Assembly (NCBI RefSeq): GCF_024679245.1
Contig: NC_090184.1
Location: 3,922,047-3,986,046 of the forward strand
Length of the DNA: 64,000 bases
Reading direction: 5' to 3'
DNA from: Pseudorasbora parva
Lineage: Eukaryota; Chordata; Actinopteri; Cypriniformes; Gobionidae
The translations under genes and the position numbers were made by a program. The notes under the pieces were generated by a model. That model had not been told where the DNA came from and searched no databases. It worked only from the letters and a program-made list of their open reading frames with translations. Position 1 is the first letter of the stretch. Every line of letters begins with the position of its first letter. Positions 12,637 to 25,441 of this stretch are shown in pieces.

Positions 12637-13395
12637 TAGTGTTGTCAAAAATATCGATACTTTAATATATGAAATGGTTCCAATACTCCTTTTTCTGCAG
12701 CAAAGATACACCAAGCTGCGCATTCTCACACTCTCTCCTCTCCGACGGCAAATTCACAGTTTGACACACACCCGTCTCCTCTCACTCACATAGTGCTTGT
12801 ATTGAGCATCATTTTAGTCATTCCCACAGGTTTCGCTCTCACATCACTGATCTATATAAGCTTAGGAGTACTTTTTCTGTGGCTTATTGCAGTCAAATAC
12901 ATACAAAATGATGTCAAAATGCCCATCTTGCCAAGTATTCAGGTAAACACAGGAATGTAAATAGTTGAGGGAAAACTCATGTTGTGTATCAGTATATTGT
13001 ATCAGTGCGTTAGCTCTTAAAGTGACAGCAGCCTAATAAACCTGATGATGTTGATCATGTTAATCAAAGAACAAAAGACAAAGAAAATTACTCGTTGATC
13101 TTGACTGAATAACTTTTGTAACTCTTACAATTAATTTTTGCAATGAATAGTATCCAGTGTTATTTTACTTTTGATTAACCTACTTTAATTTCTGCAGTAT
13201 TTCTTACCTGAATACTACCGTGGGTCCCACCTGAAAAACTTAAAGCCAAGTTTTTCATGTAAAAAATTTGTGTAAAGCCTCCCTGCTTTGTACGCAAGTT
13301 ACTGCAACAAAATTACCCAAATAATTACAAAGATTGTGATAAATTACGTGTATGGCGGTATATGGCCATTTTCCCCGTGGTATCGAAAGAGAATG
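12637..13395. mobile_element. Possible degraded hAT element (GTTGTCAAAAATATCGATAC)
   Basis: Left edge TAGTGTTGTCAAAAATATCG is a frequent fish hAT terminus. 13340-13390 contains GCGGTATATGG and CCGTGGTATCGAAA, typical sub-terminal sequence of the other end, but the exact right terminus and a duplication were not found. Confidence 0.4.
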
Positions 13396-15867
13396 TGAGG
13401 AATATCCATTTTTTCCATATTTTAAATTATACAGCACGTTGTTGAAAAGGATTTGTTCAATTTCATTTGATTATATTTTTAAAAATTAAATTGTTAAAGT
13501 TATGCATTCGTTTGATTACCACCCTTTTACATAAATACAATTTAATTAAACAATTAAAACAGAGTCCAGAAAAATTCAAATGGAAAATACAGAATTTGGG
13601 AGGAGAAAAAAATATAAATAATTTAAAAAGTAAACTACTGACTGACTGCAGGGAGGAGACATCAGTTACTTTGTGTTTTTGAATGATCTGCTGCTTTAGA
13701 TTTAGCACCAAAACTTCAAACTTTAATTTAGAAATTATTATTTTAAATAATTATATTTATTACTTCAGATTAGGCATAATCATCAAGATGGACCATTTAG
13801 TTGCAAACTCCCCACAGTCCCTTTGCAAGCCGAAAGTCAGGAGAAAAAGGGTAATTTCCTTCCTTACCTGCATTTCTACATTTTGTAGGTGCCTTTACAA
13901 CTTTGGGGACCAAGAAAACTCAATCTAGGTAGACAGCTCGATAGGTTTTGAGAGACAGTCTGTATTCAGCAAAGCGCCAAACTATATGAGGCACAGCAAG
14001 AAAGTATTTGGAATATAGTGTCTGTTTCTAAGTGATGGTTGTTTCCAAGATGGTGGTGCACTTCATCTAATTTCTCATTTTGCCACTTGTGGAGACATGA
14101 CAGGAATTAGGGACAGGAAACGGCAGATTCAAACTGCATCACATGAGCACCATTTTTGACGATTTCCTTACTTTCCTTTTATGAATTAATAAAATCAATG
14201 GCGAACGCGAAAGCTAGGCAAATTACAACAACAGACTCCAAATGTTTGGCTTGAGGTCACCATCAGGTTGCCTTATCTGACGTATGTATCCAGTATTAGG
14301 GTAATGGCTGCCATGCTTGAAGTATCCCGGAGTCTTAGGCCGAGTGAAGTTAAGTGTCTTTGACAGGGCTCTGCTGCTCTCATCGGGCGTCTATTGTGAC
14401 CTGTGTGCCCTCCTTGCACTTCCATTCATTGCCTGAAAACACTAAAAACCAAGTCAAAGGTCAACCTGCCACAGCGCACACATTTCCATGGCAACATGGC
14501 CCTGTTACGGCCGAGCTCACGGGCCTCTTAACACGCTCTTGTGCACAAAAGAACTATTAGTAAGGAAGGACGGATGGAGATGCGTGTGAGCTTCTATGAG
14601 ACGGGGCAAAGGTTTACCCGAACAATTGAGAGATTGCAAGGTCTGACCAGGACTGATGGATGGATTCGGCTTTTAAGGTAAGCAACAGTCCATCAAAAGG
14701 GGCCAGGACAGCATGGAGAGCCCATTTCCCACTCTATTGAAGACCACTCTTGTTTATTATAGCTACGACACAGCACAACGATCACTGAGAACGTCATTTT
14801 AAAAAGCATTCATTCATCTGTGCACTTTAGCATGGAAATAAGAAGGTACTTACAATGTATCCTCACCAAAACTTTTTTTTTTCCGTAAACCATACAGTCA
14901 TAGGAAAAATGCCACGATGAAATGGCCGTTTTCAATCAGAATGTGCTAGTAAATTTCACAAACAACCACAAAGGTAACACACAGATTGAAATGTACATTC
15001 TGAAGGGCTGAAATAATATTTTCTTGTAACTCTAATTATCCGTTTTACTCACAACTTCGAGAAATCTGTTTTTTTTTTTTACAGTGAGCTAAAGTTTAAA
15101 CCAGATGCATTTCTGTCTTGAGCAAAATAATGGTCAAATAAAAGTGCATTAAAATCACTGCAACATTCACGAAAGTGTCACAATCATACGGCCAGCCAAA
15201 CCATCATGAATACATTGTGAATGTTCACTAAACTGCCAAGTTCTGCTGGAGTTGGAAAATTAGATAACCAATGCCTATATTAAACATGTCACTTTAGCAC
15301 CCATGCTTGCTCATTTTAAATGGTTGTCGAGGAGGAAAACGTAGCCGTGATTTGATCGTCATCTATGACTTCCTCTAGAAGTGAATCAGAAGAGACTGTT
15401 AAGATTTTATAACCGCACAGTTTGAATAATACCATTTTATTGGTCATAGAAGGGCTTTTATTCACACTACACTCGTAGAATGACAGACAGAGCTGATGGA
15501 GTAGAGCGCTATGGAATAATTGAGCTATTGTCCTCAAGAACACAACGCAAGGTCAATCGAAACCTTACGCATAATCAGAAGCACAAGAAAATAATCGGGG
15601 CATCTGGCGAGAGCTGGCGTTCTGTCAGCGCTGAGGGCAGGCGGCCATATTGTTTAAGTCAATTACCAGTGTGTTCTGGGATTTTTCAGTACCTGGCATA
15701 TCTTGTTACAGATTCTTCTGCAAATGCTAAGCTCACAAAAAGGGCAACATTTTTAACCCTTAAGGCTGATGGATAAAGAGCATTAAACTAAATTGGTGGC
15801 TCTTGGGGAGGTTCTAGCTTGAGGAACTAGAGGACCAAATGAGTGAGCTGAGGTGTGTGTGTGAATA
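13396..15867. other. Unique intronic sequence, no supported gene
   Basis: AT-rich to ~14000, then more balanced. Frames at 13463-13928, 14354-14560 and 15316-15776 show no domains and overlap one another on opposite strands. 15560-15780 is repeat-poor and might be a conserved non-coding segment; unproven. Confidence 0.4.
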
Positions 15868-16782
15868 CACTCTAAAAATATGCCATTTGGTCATTTTATT
15901 GGGTTATTTTTAACTTGTTTACCCATATGCTGGTCACTCTAAAAAATGCCGGTTTATTCTTAACCCAAAAGCTGGGTTCAGCCTGCTGGGTCATTTTATT
16001 GGGATATTTTTAATATATTTACTCAGTGCTGGGCAGTTTTTCTGTAACAGCAGCCGGTTCATCACATACCTACCCAGCGCTGGGTCAACGTAACCCAATG
16101 TTGGGTAGTTTGTGCCAAACCTGTTAAAACTGGATATGTTTGTCAACGGTCATTTTGTGTTTTGTTCCGAGAGAAAACTTCCTGAGAGGAAATTCTTGAA
16201 TGAAATTAAGGTTGGCATTACATTGTATTCCTATGAAATTATTACTGTACAAAAATGTTTGCAGTCTCTCATTTTATTGCTGTTGATCCAGCGCACTATT
16301 GTCACGGCTGTGGTCACGCTATGCATTTGACGGTTGAAACTTAAATGCCTGACAGGTAAAGCTGATTTTTTTTAATGTAACTTTTCAAAAATGTATATAT
16401 ACGATTGTGAACCGAATGAACCGAACAGCCTAATGATAGCAGTTTTCTTCCCACAGATTCCCATTGGATGCTGTTGCTGCACCGGTCACATCCTAAAACA
16501 TTTACTAAATGTTTTTGAGTATTTCATGACTGAAATACAAAAAAAAAAAAAAAAAAAAGACTTCTTATTGAATAAAAATACTGCATATGACCTGTTCCTG
16601 TCCTATGTATAGTGAGATTTTAGAGTGCATTTTTTTGACTTATAGACCCAGCACTGATTCAAAAAACAACCCAGAAAAAAAGGTTACATGTTTAAAACCC
16701 AACAAGCTGGGTAAAAATACCCATAGCTGGGTTGGCAAATAACCAAAATTGGGTTGTTTTTAACCCAGCATGTTTTAGAGTG
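15868..16782. mobile_element. TA-flanked DNA element (CACTCTAAAA ends, GCTGGGTT-rich)
   Basis: 915 bp between TA dinucleotides (15866-15867, 16783-16784). Ends CACTCTAAAAATATG and CATGTTTTAGAGTG. Dozens of AACCCA/TGGGTT motifs form many short inverted repeats. A second CACTCTAAAAAATGCCGG at about 15936 suggests a tandem or nested end. A poly-A run lies at 16540-16558. Related to 20025-20659. No transposase. Confidence 0.75.
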
Positions 16783-16982
16783 TACACTAGCTGTGACTAC
16801 TTCTAAGGGCTGAAACATGTGAATGCAAACACTTCGAGCCCAATTTACATTTCAATACATGTCAGAATGCAGTTAATAAAACAATGCAAGTATGAATAGC
16901 ATTCAGTACGTATGAACAATATCGGCATCTACCAATAACCATATCGGATTTAATCAGTAAATTAGGCTGATATATATTTAAG

Positions 16983-17204
16983 CTAGGGATGCACAATATT
17001 ATCAGCACGAGTTAGGAATTAACCGATAATAAAATCGGCCCAATATGAAAATATTATACCGATATGCCTTGAAAAAAAGATAATGTGATTATGCAACTGA
17101 AGTGAACGTTTGCATTTATGGTGTTGTTTCCAAACAAAGGAAAATAGATATGTATAGCGTTATCAGGCAAAACTAAATATAAAACCAATAACGTGCAACC
17201 CTAG
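16983..17204. mobile_element. Short hAT-like MITE (CTAGGGATGCAC ends)
   Basis: 222 bp. Ends CTAGGGATGCACAATAT and GTGCAACCCTAG are inverted with one mismatch in the outer 12. The interior repeats CCGATA/TATCGG, typical of fish hAT MITEs. Flanking TTTAA on both sides is a possible but imprecise duplication. Confidence 0.65.
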
Positions 17205-17449
17205 TTTAATACGATATAGTATAGGCAGATGAACACGATTCTACATTATTTTACATTTCTTTTTATTAAATCAAAAATGAAATATTAAAATGAAATGTTC
17301 ACCTTGGAGGCAGTACGATTTTAATTCTCACATGCATTGAATTTTTTAGTACTTACTTTTTTGTGAAAGTGATTTTTTTTCCGTAAATTGTTCCGTAAAA
17401 AATTCTGTTATAATGGTTCTGAGCGAGTTAGTTAAACATTTATGGCTAT

Positions 17450-17820
17450 TTATGTGAATAACAACAGATCCAAATGGATCCATAAAATATAAGATGCATG
17501 TTGGTCTCATTTGTAGTCGTAATAGAGTGAATCATATTTGGACTAGTGAAAGAAAGAACTACAACACCCCGAAATTAACACACACACACACACTCACGCA
17601 CACACCTCTGCAGGAGCATTTCCATGAGCATTAGAGGTAGCATTTCATGGTCATAGGAAAATTAAGACCCGTTTAAAATGATTTAAGACCTAGAACTCAA
17701 TACTTTAAGACTTTAAGACATAAAATTGATTTCGAAATGTTATACATTTTTTTAGACCCCACGGAAACCCTGGAATAACAACAGATCCAAACGGATCCAT
17801 AAAAAAAAAATGAATGTTAA
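17450..17820. repeat. Short direct duplication flanking a dispersed repeat
   Basis: AATAACAACAGATCCAAA then GGATCCATAAAA occurs at about 17457-17488 and again at 17773-17804, one mismatch. Between them, 17655-17770 (AAGACC, TTTAAGAC, CCCACGGAAACCCTG) resembles a common cyprinid dispersed repeat. Confidence 0.6.
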
Positions 17821-18382
17821 GAACGTAAAACAGGACAACACACTCGGCACAGATTGGCTGCGTATGTTTGAATACTAGAATAGAGTACAATTCTGCTATA
17901 AAATCTGTAGCCTAATTTACTATCTGACAAACTCTGTCCAGATGTGTCCGTACGAGGCATTGTAACTTAATGGGGTTCATTCCACATGCCCGCTCAGTCA
18001 GCAGCACAAATTAAACACGTTTATTAAGCTTACACACACTTAAGTTTGCAAAATGATGCACGAGTATCCCTTTTAAACCCCAACTTTAAAAAAAAAAAGC
18101 TCTCCAAGGCCGAAAAAAGAGAACACAAATATTTGCTTGCGTGTAAATCTGATCGTGCAGCTCCTCAATAAGGGCTTGTGCTACGAGAGGCTGAACACAC
18201 ACTGCTACCATTTAAACTGGCCTTTTCACTGCTATGACACATCATTTTAGAAAGAGAGAGAGACAGAGATGGTGGAAGGAACAGACAGGGCTAAATTAAA
18301 CACATTTGTTTCTGCTCACACATACCACAAGCCTTATGAAAACAGAGCACTGATTGTGTTCGTTCTTAAGTCCCTCTGACAG

Positions 18383-18383
<1 letters not shown>
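17821..18383. other. Unique sequence, nothing recognised
   Basis: No supported gene; mixed AT-rich intronic-looking sequence with a short GA tract around 18254-18268. Confidence 0.4.

Positions 18384-18426
<43 letters not shown>
18384..18426. repeat. (CA)n microsatellite
   Basis: About 21 CA units; the overlapping minus-strand cysteine/valine frames are artefacts. Confidence 0.95.
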
Positions 18427-18429
<3 letters not shown>

Positions 18430-18669
18430 AGCTGTCTATAGAGGGCTGGATGTATGTTGGACTCAGTAGTAGAGGCATATAGAAACAGGTCCAGACCTCC
18501 TGTGTGCTTGGACTGAGCTTTACAAACTAACACAGCCTCTACACATCCTTCTTCACCATGAACCACGCATACAGACAACAGGGAAGCTCCCTTACTCACT
18601 CAAGCACCGCAAAACATGTGTTTTCACATCATGTCAAGACAGAGAGATGAACTATGTGCACACATGACA

Positions 18670-19390
18670 ATAGTTCACCCAAAAATTATAATTTACTATT
18701 TTGAACCCATATATGTCTTCTATTGAACACAAAAAGAGACATTTAGCTGAATGTCCAAGCTGCTCTTTTCCCATATGATGAACGTGAATGGGGACCATGA
18801 CTGTCAAGCAATGTTTTCAAGCCTGCCGTTTCATATTTGATGCTAAATTTCTGAGGCCTCGATATTATCAACATAATCAAAACCTGTTACACACAATCTA
18901 CTAATGCCTTCAGTCATCTGACTGATAGTTTTTAGCTTTTAGCTATAGCTGTGCTCTTTTAGCAAGTAAAAGACCTTTTAGAATAACTGTTAAAACATCC
19001 TTCAGCTCGTAGTTTGCTTGAGCCTTTTTGCTGTGGAATGATAAGCAACTTCAAAAGAATCATAGTTGGTTTTTTTAAAGAAAAATGCCTTTGACTTATA
19101 AACTTTTGACAATTTTTGATGTAAAAGTCATGCTAACATAATAAGTGCACTCTAGGAACATAATAAAACAACGCAGTTCATGACCCCTTTAACCTGTTCC
19201 TCACAAAAAACTTTATAAGACTACGGATACAACTTTTGAATACTTTTTCCTTTTCTTTTTTGGCAGTTCTTGGTCCCTATCCACTGTTATCGAGTAGCAG
19301 TAACGTCCCTCAAAACCTGTTTTTCTTCCACTGAAGAGAGAAAAATCAACATTCGAGTGAGTAAATGATGACAGAATTTTCAGTTTTTGT
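18670..19390. mobile_element. Interrupted AGGGATAGTT-family element
   Basis: TAGTTCACCCAAAAATTATA at 18671 is one end of the palindromic AGGGATAGTT family, and GAGTGAGTAAATGATGACAG at 19354-19373 is from the other end. Between them lies another repeat end, GCAGTTCATGACCCCTTTAA (19174-19193), of a different TTAA-type family, suggesting nested insertion followed by decay. Confidence 0.5.
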
Positions 19391-20022
19391 TATGAACAAC
19401 TCCTTTTGTTACCCGCTGATCTCTTCATTCATGGGTAAGATAATCTTTATTCATAACGCCCAGGGCAAAATCTTTGGCTGTCAACACCAGTGGGCCTTCT
19501 TCAAAAACACGCTCCATCATCCGTGTTGTTTTAGAGCAGAACAAACAGGAAAGCTCGCAACACAATGAGAAAAGCAAACAGCATCCAGTCCCACTGACTG
19601 CGTGAGGTTTTGATGAAGTCCACAGAGGGTCTGCGTAGTGCGGTCGAGGACCAGGTCGAGGGTCCGAGGGGTCAGGAGGCCTCTCACCTCGACACGGTTC
19701 GAAAAATCACCCGAAACCAGTTAAACACAACCAGAATCGGCTTTTTGGAGAATTCGCTGGTCGCTAATGGAGCGGACTGTGTGCGTGACACGTTTGAGAA
19801 ATTAGAGAAGTTAAACTAACAAGCTAACAAAGTCCATTGTTTTTATTCCCGACTGAAGACTTTGAATGGGATTAGAAGCTTACCGTAAGTGGAAATGCAT
19901 TGTGTCGCAAGGTGGGTTTGAATAGTGAGAATGTTTGAAACACAAATGCTATTTGGGAGTTATTTTTTCATCATCAGAATGAAAATAAACGGGACGTTGA
20001 AATCACCAAAAAACTTTAAAAG
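19391..20022. other. Unique sequence, no supported gene
   Basis: Chance plus-strand frames (19365-19568, 19610-19819) have no recognisable domains. 19600-19720 is GC-richer. Confidence 0.4.
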
Positions 20023-20024
20023 TA

Positions 20025-20659
20025 CACTCTAAAAAAATGCTGGGTTGTTTTAACCCAATGTTGGGTCAAATATGGACTAACCCAGCAATCGGGTTGTTTT
20101 AACCCAGCGGTTGGATTAAATATTTGCTTAAAGCTACACTGTGTATCTTTTTTAGTTTATTCTTCGCTAAAAACACCTAGTTCTTTCAAATATATGTGCT
20201 CATTAATGTATATTTACTTCTTTCAAGTAATAAAGTATTCTCGTAAGTTTATAATATGCCATTGAAAATACATACGGGTGAGGGGTTCGAATGCCGGTCG
20301 CCATGTTGCCCCTCCATCTTGAAAGTACATTAGCCAAAGAGGGACATACCCGTAAAACCAAACTTCGCATTTCGCGTTTTAACACTCGATGGCACCGTGT
20401 CGAATGTGAAGAGGGGGATTGCCGTGTTAATCTTGGACTAAATCGGCCACCGTAGGAGTTAAAACGAAATCAGAATTGAGAGGAACAGAAACTAATATTC
20501 ACTGGATGGTCATATACCTTTACTCCGCTAGATGGGGGAAAATATCACACAGTGTAGATTTAAAACAACCCAATCGCTGGGTTAAAGCAACCCAATTGCT
20601 GGGTTAGTCCATATTTGACCCAACATTGGGTTGTTTTTTACCCCAAATTTTTTAGAGTG
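20025..20659. mobile_element. TA-flanked palindromic element carrying a nested insert
   Basis: Ends CACTCTAAAAAAATGCTGGG and the inverted TTTTTTAGAGTG lie between TA (20023-20024) and TA (20660-20661). The two arms (20036-20127 and 20564-20645) mirror each other, with GGGTTGTTTTAACCCA and CCAACATTGGGTTGTTTT landmarks. The palindrome is split by the element at 20128-20563. Confidence 0.85.
20128..20563. mobile_element. TTAA-flanked MITE nested in a TA-flanked element
   Basis: 436 bp from TTAAAGCTACACTGTGT to ACACAGTGTAGATTTAA; inverted ends with one mismatch, TTAA at each edge. It sits in the centre of the palindromic outer element, so it inserted later. The last bases of the window (63964-64000) carry the same terminus in the opposite orientation. 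Confidence 0.85.
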
Positions 20660-20663
20660 TAGT

Positions 20664-21470
20664 CAAAGTTGTAGAGTTGGTTGATTATTTGTATTATTCT
20701 ATATTTTTACTTGTTATTTATTTTTTTGTTATTTTTTCCCTTTGTTGCACTTTGAGATTCTTTGGAATGAAAAGTGGGTTATAAATTAAATCTATTATTA
20801 TTATTTTTAAAGAATGAGACCTATCCATGCCATAAACTGTAAGTGGCTATTAAATACATTTATGTCAACACACTGCCGTCCCGTAGGTCTCGTATAAGCT
20901 CCCATCGCTAAGTAACTCTCACGTGTTCACAACGTATTGGAAATGAGAAGGACTTTCCACGTAATTCAGCCACCAGTGTGAAGTCATGCAAAGGTGAAAT
21001 CTGTTTTGTACAGAAAAGCAAGAATGCGTCACACTATTTAAATGAGGTGTGAACAAAGGAGAAGGAATTAAGATTTCTAGAAGTTTTAATGCGTAAATCT
21101 CCTCAACACCCTATTACAGCGACAACTGCAGCCAAACTACGGTCGCACCAGCTCGCAGGTATTTACACCAAACCCTTCCAGAGTCTGACTAAGAGAAAGA
21201 GGGCATGAAACACACAGTCAGACAAAGAACGGAAAACAATGCGCTCACAGTACAGGAACTGAGAAGAAACAGAAGTCACACAAGAAAATCAAGAATTTAT
21301 AATGTGAACCTGCATGATCTGGTCAATACTGGACAAATACTGCGATTGTGATTTGAACTGCAATATGAGAAACATTTAATATCTTGTTTTGCAGTTGCTT
21401 GGATATCAAGGATAAAACAAGAAAAGGCATCAATTCAGACGGTCTCATGATGACCAGGCTGTACAAATAA
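20664..21470. other. Mostly unique; short retroelement-type tail at ~20745-20805
   Basis: TTGCACTTTGAGATTCTTTG, TATAAATTAAA and TATTATTATT resemble the 3' tail of a fish short retroelement. The remainder holds no recognised gene or repeat. Confidence 0.4.
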
Positions 21471-21474
21471 AGCG

Positions 21475-22020
21475 CCCCCCCCCCCCCCCCAATAATAATA
21501 AAAATCCATATTTAACATAAATTATTACTACTAACTACAAATAATAATACAAGTATTTTGTGTAAAACATTTATATTAGGTTTATTATTAGCAATGGTAG
21601 TTAAAGTGGTAGATTATAGTGTTTTATAATAAAAAATTATTATGCATGTGTAAATTTACAATAACCACAAATAATAAAACAACATTTTATTTAGTTTTAA
21701 CCATTTACATATAATAATCATCATCATCATCCAGTCATGTTAGATTTATATTGTTTTAATAATAATAATAAAAAGATTAATAATAACATCAACAACAAAA
21801 CAATATACCACAACAATCATACAAATGTTATAATAATTGTTAGGTTTATTCTTAACAGTAGTAGTAGATTTAAAAAAAAAATGTATATTAATAATAATAA
21901 TAATTTATTATTATTAAATAAATGAATCATTTATATAATTTATTAATATGGTTTATTGTTGTAATAATAATAATGATAATAATTAGTAGTAGTAGCAGTA
22001 GTATTAGATTAATTAATTAT
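21475..22020. repeat. Poly-C run and AAT-rich low-complexity region
   Basis: Sixteen consecutive C residues (21475-21490) followed by about 500 bp dominated by AAT/ATT/ATC trinucleotide runs (21721-21731, 21758-21770, 21889-21915, 21960-22005). The plus frame at 21737-21925 (asparagine-rich) is low-complexity artefact. Confidence 0.9.
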
Positions 22021-22067
22021 AATGTCTTATGAAATATCAAGTGTCATATTTAATGTAATTTCATAAT

Positions 22068-22262
22068 GTTTTGGGTAACAATTTACAATGGGGGTTCATT
22101 TATTAACAATAGTCAACAAGAACTAACAATAAATGTAAAATAATTTTAAAGCAGTTATTAATTTTAGTTCATTTTGACATTTAGTAATAAACGATTAAAA
22201 ACCAAAGTTGAGAACTAACATTAGCAAAGGTTAATAAACGCTGTAAGATTATAGGGTTGATT
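22068..22262. repeat. Fragment of GGTAACA-TTTACAAT fish repeat
   Basis: TTTGGGTAACAATTTACAAT followed by repeated TTAACA, ACTAACAATAAA, CATTTAGTAATAAA motifs is the pattern of a widespread teleost dispersed repeat made of TTAACATTAGTT-like units. Confidence 0.6.
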
Positions 22263-22982
22263 GTTAGATCGTTAACTAATTAAAGAAAGCATCAGACGAG
22301 AGTTTAACCAGCCGAGCACACGGGCTGATGTCTAGTTCTGTTTGGCTCTTTACTTCGAGGTCAGACAGTGTTTCGCATCCAAAGAGGCTCACTCCGTCCT
22401 CAAACTTTACATGAATACGCTTCACTCAATTTACTAACCAATACACACTCTGACAAGAACTTCTTCAGAGAGCCAAACCTCGCTTAGACCTCAAAGATAT
22501 AAATGCAATGAATGACAATAATGCTTCATAAAGACCTGGTGCTTCACATACAGAAGGATGTATTCAAATCAAGGTAAAGCGCCCACTTCAAGTGACGCAT
22601 TTAATGCGATTTCTGAAGATTCATTTCAACACAACGTCACATGAAACACGCATAAGCCTGTATAGGAACTACTGATATATATCTTCAAGGTCGAGGACCT
22701 GCTATTGTAAAACATTAACCTTTTTCATCTAGAAAACAGTGAATGAGGAACACTGAACTGCGGTGAACCGATACATGAATACCGATACATCTACCCATCA
22801 TGCTTTGTGCTCAGGAAAAGGCTTTCTGGAAGACAAAAAAACTAATATTTATGTGGATGTTCCATCTTAAAAAGACAGATTGATTCAGACACACGTCGAG
22901 AGAAACCCACTCAGCTTCTGACCCTGAACCTTAACCTTTCACCGTTAGCCTAAAGGGCAAACAAAGTAGTGACTGACATCTG

Positions 22983-22984
<2 letters not shown>
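22263..22984. other. Unique sequence, nothing recognised
   Basis: No gene or clear repeat boundaries; balanced composition. Confidence 0.4.

Positions 22985-23038
<54 letters not shown>
22985..23038. repeat. (GT)n microsatellite
   Basis: About 27 perfect GT units. Confidence 0.97.
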
Positions 23039-23039
<1 letters not shown>

Positions 23040-23854
23040 GGCACCAGAGCAGCGCACTGGATCCCTATGAGGTGTTACATTCCCCCGCAGTGAATTCTCA
23101 CTCAGTGAGACTAATTCTGGGTCAAAGTCTCAGTGCCATTTAATCACATTTGTTTGGCAACAATTCTGCATCAACCGAAACATGTCAGAGATTAACAGCT
23201 AAAGAAAGAGGAGAAAAACAGACAGAAGAGGAGAGAGAGAGAGAGGAATGGGTTGTTATTAAAACAGTGCTGTTCCTGTTTAGGGTTTTTACTGAGCTTA
23301 AGCTAATATAAAGTAATAACACAGCAGGGGACTGGAAGGGAAAAAACTATAAAACACAAGTGTGTTCCCACTGACTCAACTCCAGGAGCATGTGTGCTAT
23401 AATCTTAGAAACTTAGGGGACGTTTACATAACCGTGTATTTTTCAAAAGTTTAACGTACAATATTGTCAAAGTGATCCCTGTTCACATGGATCCACAAGA
23501 ACGACTAAAAACGCGGTATCTTGTGCACCCTTTTTTCCCAAATACATTTTTTCCTCAAATTCCGTTACTTTTTTTAGACTTTATTTTAATGTTTCAATGA
23601 AATTTTAGTAAATCAAAAAGCATGTCTAATGAATTTATATCATGAAACAAAGAATTTATTATTTTTATTCATATAAAAATAAGTTGAACAAAAATGACAT
23701 TTTTAAGGCCCTATGAAATGTTTTATACATATTTTCCCCCTCAAATTCAGTTTTATTCATATTACCAAATTTTGTGTTTTCTGTTTTTTGAATTCCATTT
23801 TAACAGATTAATTATATTTTATTAAATAAAAAGGCCAGTCTAATTAATTGCATT
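23039..23854. other. Unique sequence plus a dispersed-repeat fragment
   Basis: No gene. 23535-23850 contains repeated TTCCGTTACTTTTTTTAGAC/ATTCAGTTTTATTC-type motifs and AAGGCCCTATGAAATG, resembling an abundant cyprinid repeat. A short GA tract is at 23231-23245. Confidence 0.4.
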
Positions 23855-23881
23855 CATATATATATATATATATATATATAA
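23855..23881. repeat. Short (TA)n tract
   Basis: About 13 TA units within AT-rich sequence. Confidence 0.85.
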
Positions 23882-24529
23882 AATCTGGCAATCAAGTGGA
23901 GGCATAAAACATTAATTGAATTCATCTTTTAATCACGAAATTTATAAAAAATGATCAGTGTGAAGTGACGCACAAATAAATTTGTTTTGATTTAGCATTA
24001 TTAGTGTTAGCATTATTCTTACATTGAGATGTAGATAAATTCTACTGTACTACAGTAATATAAGTTCTATTACACAACTTTTATTTTGACGGGTTGCGAT
24101 AAAGAGCTTTAAGTTTCTGTGTGTTTATGAAATGATGACGTTTTATCAAATGAAACAAACTGCTGATGAAGTGACTCTCAGAGCAGCTCTGGAGATGAAG
24201 TTCATGCATTCATGTCCTCATATAGTGAGACGGCAGAGGCTAAATACAGTGTGTGTGTGTGTGTGTGTAATGAAACCATTCATTCACACAGAGACACGCA
24301 GGATTCATATTCTTGAACCCTTTTGTGGTTTAATATTCACATACACTAGTCTATCATGATTTAATTTAATCTACTTACCTGCTTTTGATTTATTCATCAA
24401 ACATTTTACAAATTCAGTGAATTTCTGCATTTTACAGTAAATCCCATTTTCATGACTGGATTCGTCCGCATTTTCCACATCTCCATACTAAACACCGTTT
24501 CAAAAGTCTGAGGTAGGCGAGTTTTTGTG
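23882..24529. other. AT-rich sequence, no supported gene
   Basis: A short GT tract lies at 24250-24268. The plus frame 24132-24359 crosses it and has no domain. Confidence 0.4.
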
Positions 24530-24720
24530 TGTGCTTTTTTAACGAAATTAATACTTTCATTCAGCAAAGAGTAATTCATTTGATCAAAAAATACTGCATA
24601 ATATAAGTTTTACGTTTCAAACAAATATTGTTCCAATATTTCTGAAACAAATGATCAAGGTATCCACAAAAATATTAAGCAGCACAACTTTAATAATCTT
24701 TAACTTTAAACCAACATGTA
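24530..24720. repeat. TTCAAAAGTTTG-type repeat fragment
   Basis: TTAATACTTTCATTCAGCAA, GATCAAAAAATACTGCATAA, ATTAAGCAGCACAACTTTAA in the family's order. Confidence 0.6.
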
Positions 24721-25230
24721 TCTGGCTAGTTTCAGTCTATTTAAACTCTTTCATATGATGTGTGAAGTGAATGAGGATGTTCAGTGAGTTTAGGAAGGGT
24801 TAGGATTATATCCATCAGGACTTGATTCAGTCTAAAATGTGTAAAGTAAATGTTGCCATACAGCTGGACTGAAGAAAAATCAGAGATTGGGGACATCATC
24901 CGAAAAAAGTTAAGTTAGATAGATGTCGTAAAGATGTTTAATCTTTTCTTTGGAATTAGTCACATGATGAATCATGCTCAATTAATAAGGAAGGTAATGT
25001 GTATTAAAGTAAACAAGACCCATTTTGACTGTATATGACTCCCATAACATAACAACATATAAGTATATAATTTTTCACATTCATATTCACCTGAACTTCA
25101 TGTTTGTACATTACATCCCAGATTAAGGCATATAATTGCAACAAAATTGAGTGAGTGAACGTGACTTTTCTCATCATGCACACACACAAACTTAAGATCC
25201 AGTACAAGCAGTAAAGTTAAAACGAGAGTA

Positions 25231-25231
<1 letters not shown>

Positions 25232-25292
<61 letters not shown>

Positions 25293-25408
25293 AGGCCCGA
25301 GCTGTAAGACTCTGAGCTGCTGCTCTGGTTTCTTTGTCCTGTCACACATGCCAGTCTAAAACACTCAAAGAGCCCATTCACTACCAGTGCTGCACTTGCC
25401 AACACGCC

Positions 25409-25439
<31 letters not shown>
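25232..25439. repeat. Two oppositely oriented dinucleotide tracts
   Basis: (GT)n at 25232-25292 and (CA)n at 25410-25439 flank a 117-bp unique spacer; together they form an inverted repeat able to pair. Histidine/threonine- and cysteine/valine-rich frames here are artefacts. Confidence 0.92.
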
Positions 25440-25441
<2 letters not shown>

